Part shown: piece after piece, positions 48,528 through 56,630 of the stretch | How positions within the stretch are numbered: position 1 is the first letter of the stretch | How the letters are laid out: each line of letters begins with the position of its first letter | DNA from: Myxococcales bacterium | GTDB taxonomy: Bacteria > Myxococcota_A > Bradymonadia > UBA7976 > UBA1532 | Reading direction: 5' to 3' | NCBI GenBank assembly: GCA_020633465.1 | Contig: JACKDN010000004.1 | Span: forward strand, 310,001 to 374,000 | DNA: 64,000 bases | The notes under the pieces: model-generated | Database searches by the model: none | Told to the model about the DNA's origin: nothing | What the model saw: the letters and a program-made list of their open reading frames with translations, nothing else | Position numbers and translations under genes: made by a program

Positions 48528-50483
48528 ATGGCACGCGCCCGGCACGAGCTGACGGTCCGCCTCGCGCGCGACGGGGACGCGCTGCACGCCGTCTATCACC
48601 GCCCCACCTACGGCCCCGTCGCCGAGCGCCGCGCGCCCTGGACCCTGGGCGCGGACGTCCTGCGCGTGGCCAGCGCGGCGGGCCTCGACGCCCTGGGCGC
48701 GCTGCTCGACCGGGGCCACGCCGCCGAGCTGGTCGAGCACCTGACCGAGGGCGATCTCAGCCGGGTGGGCGACCTGCTGTTCGACGCGCTGCTGGGGGAT
48801 CGCGAGGACTGGGAGCCCGTGCTGCGCGGCGTGTTCGAGCTGGGCCCCGCCGGCCGCCCCAACCCCATCTACGGCCCGGTGCGCCTGCGCGTGTGCGCCG
48901 ACGACGGCCTGCTGGGCGGCCTGCCCTGGCGGCTGACCACGTGGCGCGGCCAGCTCTTGTGCGATCACGGCTGGACCTTCGAGGCCACCGCGCTGCCCGA
49001 GCCCTCGCGCCACGTCGACCTGCCGACGCCGGCCAAGGTGCTGGTGCTGGCGCCGGCCTGCGCCGGCGCCGAGGATCTCGAGACCGAGGCCCACCTGGCC
49101 GCGCTGCGCGAGGCGCTGCTGCGGGTGTCGCCGCACTACACCAGCGCCGCGTTCCTGCGCGTGGAGCAGACGCGCGACGGCCTGCTGCGCGGCCTGCGCG
49201 GCATGCACCCGCACGTGCTGTACTACTACGGCCACGCCGACGTGCGCGGCGAGCAGGCCTGCCTGCTGCTGGGCGGCCCGGACGATCGCCCCGATCCGCT
49301 GCGCATGGGCGATCTGCGCCGCATCCTGGCCGCGAACCCGCCGCTGGTCGCCTGCCTCAACGGGTGCAAGACGGCGGCGAGCGGCTGGCACGCCGCGGGC
49401 CACCAGCTCGGCACCGACGTGCCGCTGGTGCTGGCCAACCGGACGACCGCGTGGTCGGCGCACGCCGGCACCGCCGCCATCCAGTGGCTGGCGCGCACGC
49501 TGGGCGAGGGCGAGGATCCGGTCGTCGCGCTGTGCCGCCTGCCCGCCAACGCCTGCACGCGCGGCTTCCAGTGGGCGACGATGGTGGCGCACACGCACTA
49601 CCGAAGCTGGTCGGCGGGGCGCGATCCCACCGCGGTGCGGCCGCCGGTGGTCGGCCTGCGGCTCGACCGCGATCAGCAGCGCGCGCTGCTGTTCAAGCAC
49701 GTCAGCGACCTGGTGCAGAGCCGGGCGCGCCGCGTCGAGGCCGCCGTCGCGTTCGCCGCGCCGGGCAACCACGTCGAGCGCTTCTACGCCCAGCTGATCG
49801 ACTACCTCGAGATCGTCGCGACGCACCTGGCGCACGTGAAGCGTGTGGTGGTGCGGTTCCCCGAGGATCGCGACGATCTCGAGCGGCGGCTCGAGGACGA
49901 GCTGCGCGTGCAGCTCGACGTGCAGCCGCACGAGACGCTCGAGCAGGCGCTGCGCTTCCACGCGCCGCGCCCCGATCCCGGCGGCGCGGCGCCCCTGCTG
50001 TGGCTCGACTGGGGCACCTTCGGCGGCGACTTCCAGCCCTCGCTGACGCCCGAGCAGCTCACCGCCTGGGTGGGCTTCTGCGCCGACACGCTGACCCGGC
50101 ACTGCCCGGCCGAGGTGCGCGTGGTGTCGTTCCTGGCGATGGAGGTCGACGCCCGCCACCACGGCCGGCTGACCCGCGCCATGGACGCCCTGCGCGAGCA
50201 GTTCTTCCGCGAGGCCTTCCGCTGCAGCCTGATCCCGGCGCTGCCCGATCTGAAGCTGATCGATCTGATGGAGTTCCTCGGCGACCCCACCAACACCACC
50301 TGCCCCGCGGCCATCGCGGGCGAGGTGGCGCGGCTGATGTTCGAAGAGGCGCGCGGCCACTACGCCGAGACCATCGCGCTCGTCGAGGAGGCCGAGGAGA
50401 CGACGTGGACGCGCCTGCTGGGCCGCCTGCGTTCGCTGCACCAGCCCACGCCGCCCCCCGCGGACGGCGACGAGCCCTTCTGA
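48528..50483 (+). CDS. CHAT-domain (caspase-like) protease with C-terminal iSTAND-like region
   Basis: A 651-residue cytosolic effector protease. The CHAT core spans about residues 120-360: strand and catalytic His in YYYGHADV (His236), then the catalytic Cys in LNGCKTA (Cys280), with LANRTTAWSAHAGTAAIQWLARTL closing the domain. His and Cys are both present, so activity is expected. Residues about 370-640 form a separate alpha/beta region (VKRVVVRFPEDRDDLERRLEDELR, APLLWLDWGTFGG, RVVSFLAMEVD) without a Walker A motif, resembling the inactive STAND modules described in conflict systems (inference). The ATG at 48528 follows a LysR gene; the MoxR ATPase gene starts 13 bases after its stop, so both are one operon. 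Confidence 0.85.
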   Translation: MARARHELTVRLARDGDALHAVYHRPTYGPVAERRAPWTLGADVLRVASAAGLDALGALLDRGHAAELVEHLTEGDLSRVGDLLFDALLGDREDWEPVLRGVFELGPAGRPNPIYGPVRLRVCADDGLLGGLPWRLTTWRGQLLCDHGWTFEATALPEPSRHVDLPTPAKVLVLAPACAGAEDLETEAHLAALREALLRVSPHYTSAAFLRVEQTRDGLLRGLRGMHPHVLYYYGHADVRGEQACLLLGGPDDRPDPLRMGDLRRILAANPPLVACLNGCKTAASGWHAAGHQLGTDVPLVLANRTTAWSAHAGTAAIQWLARTLGEGEDPVVALCRLPANACTRGFQWATMVAHTHYRSWSAGRDPTAVRPPVVGLRLDRDQQRALLFKHVSDLVQSRARRVEAAVAFAAPGNHVERFYAQLIDYLEIVATHLAHVKRVVVRFPEDRDDLERRLEDELRVQLDVQPHETLEQALRFHAPRPDPGGAAPLLWLDWGTFGGDFQPSLTPEQLTAWVGFCADTLTRHCPAEVRVVSFLAMEVDARHHGRLTRAMDALREQFFREAFRCSLIPALPDLKLIDLMEFLGDPTNTTCPAAIAGEVARLMFEEARGHYAETIALVEEAEETTWTRLLGRLRSLHQPTPPPADGDEPF

Positions 50484-50496
50484 CGCCGAGGCACCG

Positions 50497-51423
50497 ATGA
50501 ACGCACCGAAGCCCGCGCCCTTCGACCTGCTCGACCCCAGCGAGCGCCGGCCGGATCGCCGCGCGCTGCTCGACGCGCAGGTGCCGCCGCCGACGCTGGG
50601 TGATCACACCGCGGCCGCCGCGCAGTTCCAGCCCGGCGAGGACCTGGTCGCGGCGATCAACGTCGCCCTGGCGGTGGGCGCGCCGCTGCTGCTGACCGGC
50701 GAGCCGGGCACGGGCAAGACGCAGGTGGCGCATTACGTGGCGTGGTACTTCGAGGTGCCGCTGTTCTCGCTGCACGTGCGCTCGTCGACCACGGCCAGCG
50801 ATCTGCTGTACCGCTTCGACACCGTCGCCTACTTCCACGCGGCCTACGCCTCGGGCGGCGACGCGAAGCTGAGCAAGGCCGACTTCGTCGACCGCGGGCC
50901 CCTGTGGCACGCCTTCGAGGCGCCGCACCGGCCGGTGGTGCTGGTCGACGAGATCGACAAGGCGCCGCGCGACTTCCCCAATGATCTCCTGCATGTACTG
51001 GATCAGCACCGCTTCGTCGTGGCCGAGACCGGCGCCGAGGTGCGGCTGAAGGCGGACGCGCCGCCGCCCCTGGTGGTGATCACCAGCAACAGCGAGCGGC
51101 GGCTGCCCGAGCCCTTCCTGCGGCGCTGCATCTTCCACCACATCGAGTTCACGCCGGCCCTGCTCGAGAAGGCCGTCGCCGCGCGCGCCGCCGACTTCCC
51201 GCACCTGGATCCGGCCGCGCGGCAGGTGGCGATGGAGCGCTTCCTCGAGCTGCGCGGCCGCCGCCTGCGCAAGAAGCCCGCGACCGCCGAGCTGTTGGTG
51301 TGGCTGACCATCCTGTCCGCCAAGGGCGGCGTCGACGCCGCGACCCTGCGCGACGCGCCCCTGCGCGCCCTGCCGGCGCTGTCGGCGCTGGTGAAGGATC
51401 GCGACGACCTGGCGGATCTGTAG
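50497..51423 (+). CDS. MoxR-type AAA+ ATPase of the CHAT system
   Basis: A 308-residue AAA+ protein. Walker A GEPGTGKT at 68-75; Walker B VVLVDEIDKA near 147-156; sensor-1 region VITSNSERRLPEPFLRR with the arginine-finger position; and a helical lid to the C-terminus. The presensor and lid pattern fits the MoxR group, which typically cooperates with VWA-domain proteins as a chaperone-like switch (family knowledge). GAGG is six bases before the ATG. It sits between the CHAT protease gene (13 bp) and the VWA-like membrane protein gene (195 bp), so it is probably the NTP-driven trigger of that unit. Confidence 0.92.
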   Translation: MNAPKPAPFDLLDPSERRPDRRALLDAQVPPPTLGDHTAAAAQFQPGEDLVAAINVALAVGAPLLLTGEPGTGKTQVAHYVAWYFEVPLFSLHVRSSTTASDLLYRFDTVAYFHAAYASGGDAKLSKADFVDRGPLWHAFEAPHRPVVLVDEIDKAPRDFPNDLLHVLDQHRFVVAETGAEVRLKADAPPPLVVITSNSERRLPEPFLRRCIFHHIEFTPALLEKAVAARAADFPHLDPAARQVAMERFLELRGRRLRKKPATAELLVWLTILSAKGGVDAATLRDAPLRALPALSALVKDRDDLADL

Positions 51424-51618
51424 GGGCGCGGCGTGCAGCCAAGCCACGACGAGCACACGGCCGCGACGGCCCGCGCGGCGATGCCACCCAACCGGGCGGC
51501 GTCCGTGGGGACCCGGCGAGCGCGGGCCCCGAGACGACCGGCGCGGGACCCGAGCACAGCCAGGCGACGGCGCGGGCCGGGTAGCGCCCGGCGGCCGCGG
51601 CCGAGGCAGCTTTAGGCC

Positions 51619-53763
51619 GTGCTGCGCACCACCCCGCTGCGCATCGCGCCCAGCCCGGCGCGGGCGCTCGACCTCGAGCCGCTGCTGACGGCGCTGCGGC
51701 ACGCGGGCGTGGCGGTGGGCGTGGACGACGTGCTGCGGCTGCGGCGGGTGTTCGCGCTCGAGCCGGCGCTCGACGCCGAGGGGCTGCGCCGGGTGATCGC
51801 GGCGGTGCTGGTGAAGGGGGCGTCGGGCGAGCGGGCCACGTTCGACCGGGTGTTCGACGCGTGGTTCGAGCGCGCCGACGGCGCCGCGCAGGCGCTGGAC
51901 CGCGTGGAGTCGCTTCCGGTGAACCGTCGGCTGCCGCCGTCCGACTCGGTCACCCTCAGCGAGACGCCGCCCGCCGGTGGGCGCGCGCGATCGGCCGCGT
52001 GGAGCCTGCTGGTGATGGCGGCCGCGGCGGGGCTGGCGTTGGTCGTCTGGCCGCCCGACACCGTCGACCGGTTCGGCGACGCCGACGCGCGCGACGTCGC
52101 GCTGCAAGGCGCCGACGCCGACGGCGCCCCGCCGACGGACGCGCTGACCGCGCTGCCCACGGCCGGCGAGGGCGGGGCCGAGGCGCCGCCGGCGGCGCCG
52201 AAGGACGGAGCGGTGGGCCCCGCGCACACGGCCAAGTCCAACGACGACCGGGGCGCCCGTCCGTCGGTCCGGCCGACGCCGCCGCCCCCGCCGCCGCCGG
52301 TCCGCTGGGGCCCTTTCGGGGTCGGCGTTCTCGCCCTCCTCGCCGCCGCCGGCCTGTGGCGCCGGCTGGGCGGTCGAACGTGGCTGCCCGATCCGGCGCC
52401 GCCGCCCACGCGCCCCGGCCCGTCGCGCGTGCCGGTACGCGCGCCCGAGGCCGGGCGCCAGCTGATCGACGCGGGCGACGAGGACGTGATGGTGTGGGGC
52501 GTCGGCCGCTTCGTCAGCGACGAGGAGACCGACCGCCTGTCCGTTCGATCAACCATCGAGGCCACGGCCGACGCCGCCGGGCGCCCGGTGCTGCGCTACG
52601 AGCGCGCGCAGCGCCAGCGCGAGGTGTGGCTGTGGATCGACGAGGCCGTCGACGCGCCCGCGGTGCGGCGCCTGGTCGACGAGGTCGAGGGCGCGCTGGC
52701 CGAGGCCGGCCTGCCCGTCGAGCGCGCCACCTTCTGGGGCGTGCCCGAGCGCCTCACCCTGCCCGACGGCCGCGTCGTCGCGCCGGCCGAGCTGGACGAG
52801 CGGCGCGAGCACGCGGTGGTGGCGATCCTCACCGACGGCCGCCTGTTGGAGAAGCGCCTCGCCCTCGACGCCCACCGCGTGGGCGTGCGGGCGCTGCTGC
52901 GCACGCTGTCGAACTGGCCGCGCCTGACCTTCGTGGACTTCGCCGAAGGCGCCCACAACCTGGCCGCGCACCTGACCCCGTGGGCGCTCAGCGTCTGCGC
53001 GCCCGAGGGCCTGCCGCCCTTCCTCGGCGACGCGACCGGCCGCCGCCCGGCCGACGACGTGCTCGAGGGCGCCGAGCGCGCCTGGGCCGCCGTCTGCGCC
53101 CTGCCCGGCCGCGCCGTCGACGAGGCCACCGCCCTGCACCTGCGCCAGGCGCTCGACCTGGGCGCCAGCCCCTGGGCCCTCGCCCGCCTGCGCGCCGCCG
53201 CCCCCGGCCCCGGCGGCCGCCTCGCCTGGGGCGACGCCGATCGCGCGCGCCTGCTGCGCTGGCTGCGCGACGCCGAGGCCTGGGCTCCCGGCGCGTCGCC
53301 CTCACGACACAGCCTGCTGGCGCGCGCCCTCGACGCCTGGGACGCCGTCTACGCCGCCGAGGACGCGGCGCGCCGCGCCGACGAGCCCACGCCGCCGTGG
53401 GTGGACACCCCCGCCGAGCACCGCCTGCGCGCCGACCGCGCCCTGCTCGACCTGTGGCGCGACCCCGACGCCGCCGTCGAGACGCTGTACCGCGCCGCCG
53501 AGGGCCCAGCCGGCCCGGCCATCCGCCGCCACCTCGCCCGCTTCGCGCCCTGGGAGCACGGCGACCGCCCCGGCTGCGTCGCCCTGCCCTGGCGCCTCGC
53601 CGACCGCCCCCTCACCGTCCGCGTGATGCTGCGCGCCCTCGACTTCGGCGCCGCCGCCGACCTGAAGCTGAAGGCCACCCTCGCCCGCCCCGGCCGCCTC
53701 GGCCTCGCCCTCGGCCTCTGCCTCGGCACCGCCGTCGGCGCCTTCGCCGCCGCCTTCGCCTGA
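51619..53763 (+). CDS. Membrane protein with CoxE-like N-terminus and degenerate VWA-like domain
   Basis: A 714-residue partner of the MoxR ATPase. Residues about 15-95 are helical and match the N-terminal part of CoxE/VWA proteins (LEPLLTALRHAGVAVGVDDVLRLRRVFAL). Two transmembrane helices (about 124-142 and 229-248) are separated by a Pro/Ala/Asp linker. From about 330 a Rossmann-like region resembles a VWA fold (EVWLWIDEAVDAPAVRRLVDEVEGAL, VVAILTDGRLLEKRL, LTFVDFAEG), but the DxSxS MIDAS motif is replaced by DEAVD. A helical region follows, and the C-terminus is hydrophobic (about 693-714), possibly a third membrane segment. The start GTG at 51619 lacks a good ribosome site, so an upstream start cannot be excluded. 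Confidence 0.75.
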   Translation: MLRTTPLRIAPSPARALDLEPLLTALRHAGVAVGVDDVLRLRRVFALEPALDAEGLRRVIAAVLVKGASGERATFDRVFDAWFERADGAAQALDRVESLPVNRRLPPSDSVTLSETPPAGGRARSAAWSLLVMAAAAGLALVVWPPDTVDRFGDADARDVALQGADADGAPPTDALTALPTAGEGGAEAPPAAPKDGAVGPAHTAKSNDDRGARPSVRPTPPPPPPPVRWGPFGVGVLALLAAAGLWRRLGGRTWLPDPAPPPTRPGPSRVPVRAPEAGRQLIDAGDEDVMVWGVGRFVSDEETDRLSVRSTIEATADAAGRPVLRYERAQRQREVWLWIDEAVDAPAVRRLVDEVEGALAEAGLPVERATFWGVPERLTLPDGRVVAPAELDERREHAVVAILTDGRLLEKRLALDAHRVGVRALLRTLSNWPRLTFVDFAEGAHNLAAHLTPWALSVCAPEGLPPFLGDATGRRPADDVLEGAERAWAAVCALPGRAVDEATALHLRQALDLGASPWALARLRAAAPGPGGRLAWGDADRARLLRWLRDAEAWAPGASPSRHSLLARALDAWDAVYAAEDAARRADEPTPPWVDTPAEHRLRADRALLDLWRDPDAAVETLYRAAEGPAGPAIRRHLARFAPWEHGDRPGCVALPWRLADRPLTVRVMLRALDFGAAADLKLKATLARPGRLGLALGLCLGTAVGAFAAAFA

Positions 53764-53856
53764 CGCTTGACGCCCCGCGCCCACCCGCGCTGAGATACGC
53801 CATCCCTCCTGGGTGAGGGCACGCGGCCGGGCGTCCGCGGCGGGAGATTCGAGACG

Positions 53857-54273
53857 ATGCTGCAGCTGACCATCCGACGGGTCGAAGCCGACACGGTCAC
53901 CGACCTGGGCGACGACCCCCTCACCGCGGTCCACACCCGCAGCGCCGGGCTGCCGGCCCGCGTGCGCCTGCCCTCGGGCCGCGACGTGCTCGCCGACCTC
54001 ACCAACCTCGCCGTCCGCGACCTGGGCGGCCTCGTCGAGGTCACCCAGCCCCCCGACCTCGACGGCCTGCTGATCGTCATCGAGGCCGCCACCGTCGCCG
54101 CCGCCCGCGCCGACGTCGACGCCATGGCCCACGACGACACCCTGCGCGACGCCCTCGCCGCCCTGCCCAAGGATCGCCGCCGCGAGCTCGACGACCTGCT
54201 CGCCGGCCTCCGCCGCGTCGTCCCGCAAGCAGCGGCCAACCGACAGATGGTGGCGTTGGTCTACGAGGGGTAG
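53857..54273 (+). CDS. Small protein at the end of the CHAT-MoxR unit
   Basis: A 138-residue protein with no recognised family. The first 85 residues are beta-rich (MLQLTIRRVEADTVTDLG, ARVRLPSGRDVLADLTNLAVRDLGGLVEV, LDGLLIVIEAATV); the rest is helical and charged (DALAALPKDRRRELDDLLAGLRRVVP). The ATG has GGGAG about a dozen bases upstream. It lies 93 bases after the VWA-like membrane protein on the same strand, so it could be an adaptor, effector-associated domain or regulator for that system. It ends just before the vapBC operator. Confidence 0.6.
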   Translation: MLQLTIRRVEADTVTDLGDDPLTAVHTRSAGLPARVRLPSGRDVLADLTNLAVRDLGGLVEVTQPPDLDGLLIVIEAATVAAARADVDAMAHDDTLRDALAALPKDRRRELDDLLAGLRRVVPQAAANRQMVALVYEG

Positions 54274-54304
54274 GCCCGGGCACGGGCGTTCTCTGGCCGG
54301 CGCC

Positions 54305-54322
54305 CTATACGTTCTGGTATAG
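54305..54322. promoter_or_regulatory. Inverted repeat operator of vapBC
   Basis: Arms CTATAC (54305-54310) and GTATAG (54317-54322) flank six bases, ending 18 bases before the vapB start. The right arm includes a TATAG-like -10 sequence. VapB/VapC complexes bind such palindromes to autoregulate (family knowledge), so this is the likely operator. Confidence 0.65.
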
Positions 54323-54340
54323 ATCGAGCGGAGGTGACCC

Positions 54341-54574
54341 ATGACCACCGCACGCCTGTTCATGAACGGTCGAAGCCAGGCCGTACGGCTGCCGAAGGCC
54401 TTTCGATTCGAGGGCGACGAGGTTCGCATTCGGCGGGTTGGCCGATCCGTGATCCTGAGCCCAATCAGCGCGGGCTGGGACGACTTGTTCGAAGCTCTCG
54501 AGGACTTCGACGATGACTTCTCGATCGACCGCGAGCAGCCCACCGTGCAGCCGCGGCCCTCGTTGTTCGACTGA
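54341..54574 (+). CDS. vapB: VapB-type antitoxin (AbrB/SpoVT fold)
   Basis: A 77-residue antitoxin. The N-terminal swapped-hairpin DNA-binding domain (ARLFMNGRSQAVRLPKAFRFEGDEVRIRRVGRSVILSP, residues 4-42) is typical of VapB/MazE. The acidic C-terminus (WDDLFEALEDFDDDF) is the expected toxin-neutralising helix, with an acidic/Pro tail. The start has GGAGG seven bases upstream and a CTATAC/GTATAG operator before it. vapC starts 15 bases after its stop. Confidence 0.9.
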   Translation: MTTARLFMNGRSQAVRLPKAFRFEGDEVRIRRVGRSVILSPISAGWDDLFEALEDFDDDFSIDREQPTVQPRPSLFD

Positions 54575-54589
54575 GGCGCACCGCCGACC

Positions 54590-54997
54590 ATGTACCTGCT
54601 CGACACCTGCACCTGCATCTACCTGATCAACGAGCGCCCACCTGCAGCCCGTGCTCACTTCGACCGCCACGAGCCGGGGGAAGTCGGCGTGTCCAGCGTC
54701 ACGGTCTCGGAGCTCTGGTATGGCGTGGCGAAGAGCCAACGGCCACAGAAGAACGGACGCGCACTCGAGAAGTTCCTCGTCGCCCTGCTGCAGCTGGACT
54801 ACGGACCCGAGGCGGCGGCCGCATACGGCCAGCTGCGCGCCACCTTGGAGCGGCGCGGTGAGCTGATTGGTGCCATGGACCTGATGATCGCGGCCCACGC
54901 GCTGAGCTTGGATGCCACGCTCGTGACCAACAACCTCAGGGAGTTCCGCCGTGTGGACGGGCTCCATCTCGAGGACTGGTCGGTCCCGTCCAGGTAG
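54590..54997 (+). CDS. vapC: VapC-type PIN-domain ribonuclease toxin
   Basis: A 135-residue PIN-domain toxin. Acidic catalytic residues are in place: Asp5 (YLLDTC), Glu41 (VSELWYG) and Asp97 (GAMDLMIAAHA), with N114-N115 at the fourth position (TNNLREF). The family cleaves tRNA or rRNA when free of antitoxin (family knowledge). The chain is complete, with no frameshift. It is paired with vapB and its palindromic operator, and is followed by two tight hairpins and a stop-rich sequence. Confidence 0.92.
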   Translation: MYLLDTCTCIYLINERPPAARAHFDRHEPGEVGVSSVTVSELWYGVAKSQRPQKNGRALEKFLVALLQLDYGPEAAAAYGQLRATLERRGELIGAMDLMIAAHALSLDATLVTNNLREFRRVDGLHLEDWSVPSR

Positions 54998-55009
54998 GGT
55001 CGAGACCCT
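54996..55009 (+). terminator. Hairpin immediately after vapC
   Basis: A six-base stem AGGGTC/GACCCT with a two-base loop overlaps the last two bases of the vapC stop codon. Overlapping stem-forming stretches follow (GGGG/CCCC around 55010-55023 and GCCCC/GGGGC between 55019 and 55042), then TAAC-TAAC-TAA at 55047-55057, which gives stops in all three frames. It may act as a terminator or be the edge of a former mobile element. Confidence 0.4.
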
Positions 55010-55139
55010 GGGGGTCGTGCCCCTGGTCAATGGGGTCGGGGCAAACTAACTAACTAATTCAAGATTCTGTCCATATCTTGTCCTCAGAACGCGCGGCTGT
55101 CGATGGCAGCACGGTCCGGCCGACCGACCGTCCTGGTCG

Positions 55140-56561
55140 GTGCGCGTCGGGTGGGCCGAGCGCCTTGACCCGAGCGCGGAGAGCGCGTACGCCACGCCCG
55201 GCGAGGAGATGATGCGCGCACCGTACGAGCGCTGGCTTTTGACCGAGGGCTTCCTGGGCGAGGTGTTCGTCACCCTGACCGGGGGCGTCTTCCTCACCGG
55301 CCTGGCGCTGCTGCTCGGGGCCGGTCCGGTGGCCCTCGCGCTGCTGTCGGCGCTGCCCTTCCTGGGCCAGGTGGGGCAGCTGGCGGCGCCGCCGCTGGAG
55401 CGGCGCCTGGGTTCGCGGCGGCGCTTCGTCGTGCCGGCGATGATCGGGGCCCGCGCCCTGTGGTTGGTGCCGACGGCGCTGGCGGTCGTGGGGCTCAGCG
55501 GCGGCGCCACCGTCACCACCGCCACCCTGGTGATGCTCGGCATCGGGCTGCTGGGCATGGTGGCCATCAACGGCTGGACTGCCTGGGTCGCCGACCTGGT
55601 GCCCGTCGCCGAGCGCGCCCGCGTCTTCGGGCGCCGCGCGTGGGCCGTCGCCCTGGGCACGCTGATCACCGCGCCCGCTGGCGCGCTGCTGCTCGACTTC
55701 CTGCGCAAGCGGGGGCAGGAGCCGTTGGCCTTCGGGGTGCTCGGCGCGGTGGCGGTGCTCGCGGGGGTGGGCGGCGCGCTGACGCTCCGCCGGGTGCCCG
55801 ACCAGCCGCCCCATGCGCCCCCGCGGGAGACGCCGCTCGCGGCGGCCCGCCGGCTCGGCGCCCAGCCCGACTTTCGCCGGGTGCTCGGCCTGTTCACCGC
55901 GTGGAACATCGCCATCGGCCTGCCCGCGCCGTTCTGGGCGCTCTACATGCTCGACCGGCTCGAGATGAGCTTCTTCCTGGTCACCCTGCACACGGTGGTC
56001 GTGCTGCTGGTGCGCCTGCCGGTGAACGCCGCCTGGAGCCGGGTCATCGAGCGCGTCGGCAGCCGCCGCGTCCTGATCGCCTGCGGCTCCTCGGTGGCGC
56101 TCATCCCGCTGATCTGGCTCGTCCCCACGCCGGACCTCGTCTGGCCGCTGTACCTCGAGGCCGTCTTCTCCGGGGTCATCTGGACCGGCTTCAACCAGGC
56201 GGCGTTCATCCAGCCGATGGCCGCGCTCGATCCGCCGGACCGCAGCTTCGGCCTGGCCCTCTTCGGCGTGTGCACCGGCGCCGCGCTCTTCGCCGCGGCG
56301 CTGGCCGGCGGCGCGCTGCTCGAGACGATGGGGGCCGCCGAGCCCTCGAGCTTCTACGTCCTGTTCGTCACCTCGTCCATCCTGCGCGCCACCACCGCCG
56401 TCTTCGCCCTGCGCCTGACCGAGCCCGGCATCACGATGCGCGCCTTCTTCGTCTCGTTCGTCGGCAACGGCGTCCTGCGCCGCCCCGCCGGCCGCGTCTT
56501 CGTGCCGGTCGAGGTGCCCCCCGACGAGAACCCCTCGCCGGACGGGGTCGCGCCAAGCTAG
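55140..56561 (+). CDS. Major facilitator superfamily transporter
   Basis: An inner-membrane transporter of 473 residues with about twelve transmembrane helices, split by a cytosolic loop near residue 225 (TLRRVPDQPPHAPPRE). MFS-like features include a basic loop after the second helix (ERRLGSRRRFVVP) and a repeat of it in the second half (SRVIERVGSRRVL). Substrate unknown; drug or metabolite efflux is possible. The start is uncertain: GTG at 55140 gives a 23-residue polar lead, while ATGs at 55209 and 55212 have a GCGAGGAG site nearby. The stop is followed within 15 bases by a truncated HigB scar. Confidence 0.82.
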   Translation: MRVGWAERLDPSAESAYATPGEEMMRAPYERWLLTEGFLGEVFVTLTGGVFLTGLALLLGAGPVALALLSALPFLGQVGQLAAPPLERRLGSRRRFVVPAMIGARALWLVPTALAVVGLSGGATVTTATLVMLGIGLLGMVAINGWTAWVADLVPVAERARVFGRRAWAVALGTLITAPAGALLLDFLRKRGQEPLAFGVLGAVAVLAGVGGALTLRRVPDQPPHAPPRETPLAAARRLGAQPDFRRVLGLFTAWNIAIGLPAPFWALYMLDRLEMSFFLVTLHTVVVLLVRLPVNAAWSRVIERVGSRRVLIACGSSVALIPLIWLVPTPDLVWPLYLEAVFSGVIWTGFNQAAFIQPMAALDPPDRSFGLALFGVCTGAALFAAALAGGALLETMGAAEPSSFYVLFVTSSILRATTAVFALRLTEPGITMRAFFVSFVGNGVLRRPAGRVFVPVEVPPDENPSPDGVAPS

Positions 56562-56570
56562 TCTTGCTAC

Positions 56571-56630
56571 GGATCGCCGAGGCCGCCGAGGACGTTCGGT
56601 TGGTCGACGACCACTCGGAGGGTCGCCATG
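56571..56630 (+). pseudogene. 3' remnant of a HigB/RelE toxin gene
   Basis: In one frame, the short stretch between the transporter stop and the HigA start encodes RIAEAAEDVRLVDDHSEGRH. Intact HigB toxins end in a pattern such as (I/R)xF(x)4-8-DVEIVDYHxGGR just before higA, so this looks like the last part of such a gene with its body lost. No start and no upstream HigB sequence remain. The frame then runs into the higA start without its normal stop, in keeping with decay. Confidence 0.45.

Noticed and set aside
51433..51615. Possible 60-codon gene between the MoxR and VWA-like genes.
   Set aside because: Composition is Arg/Pro/Ala-rich without any secondary structure pattern, no ribosome site; treated as spacer.
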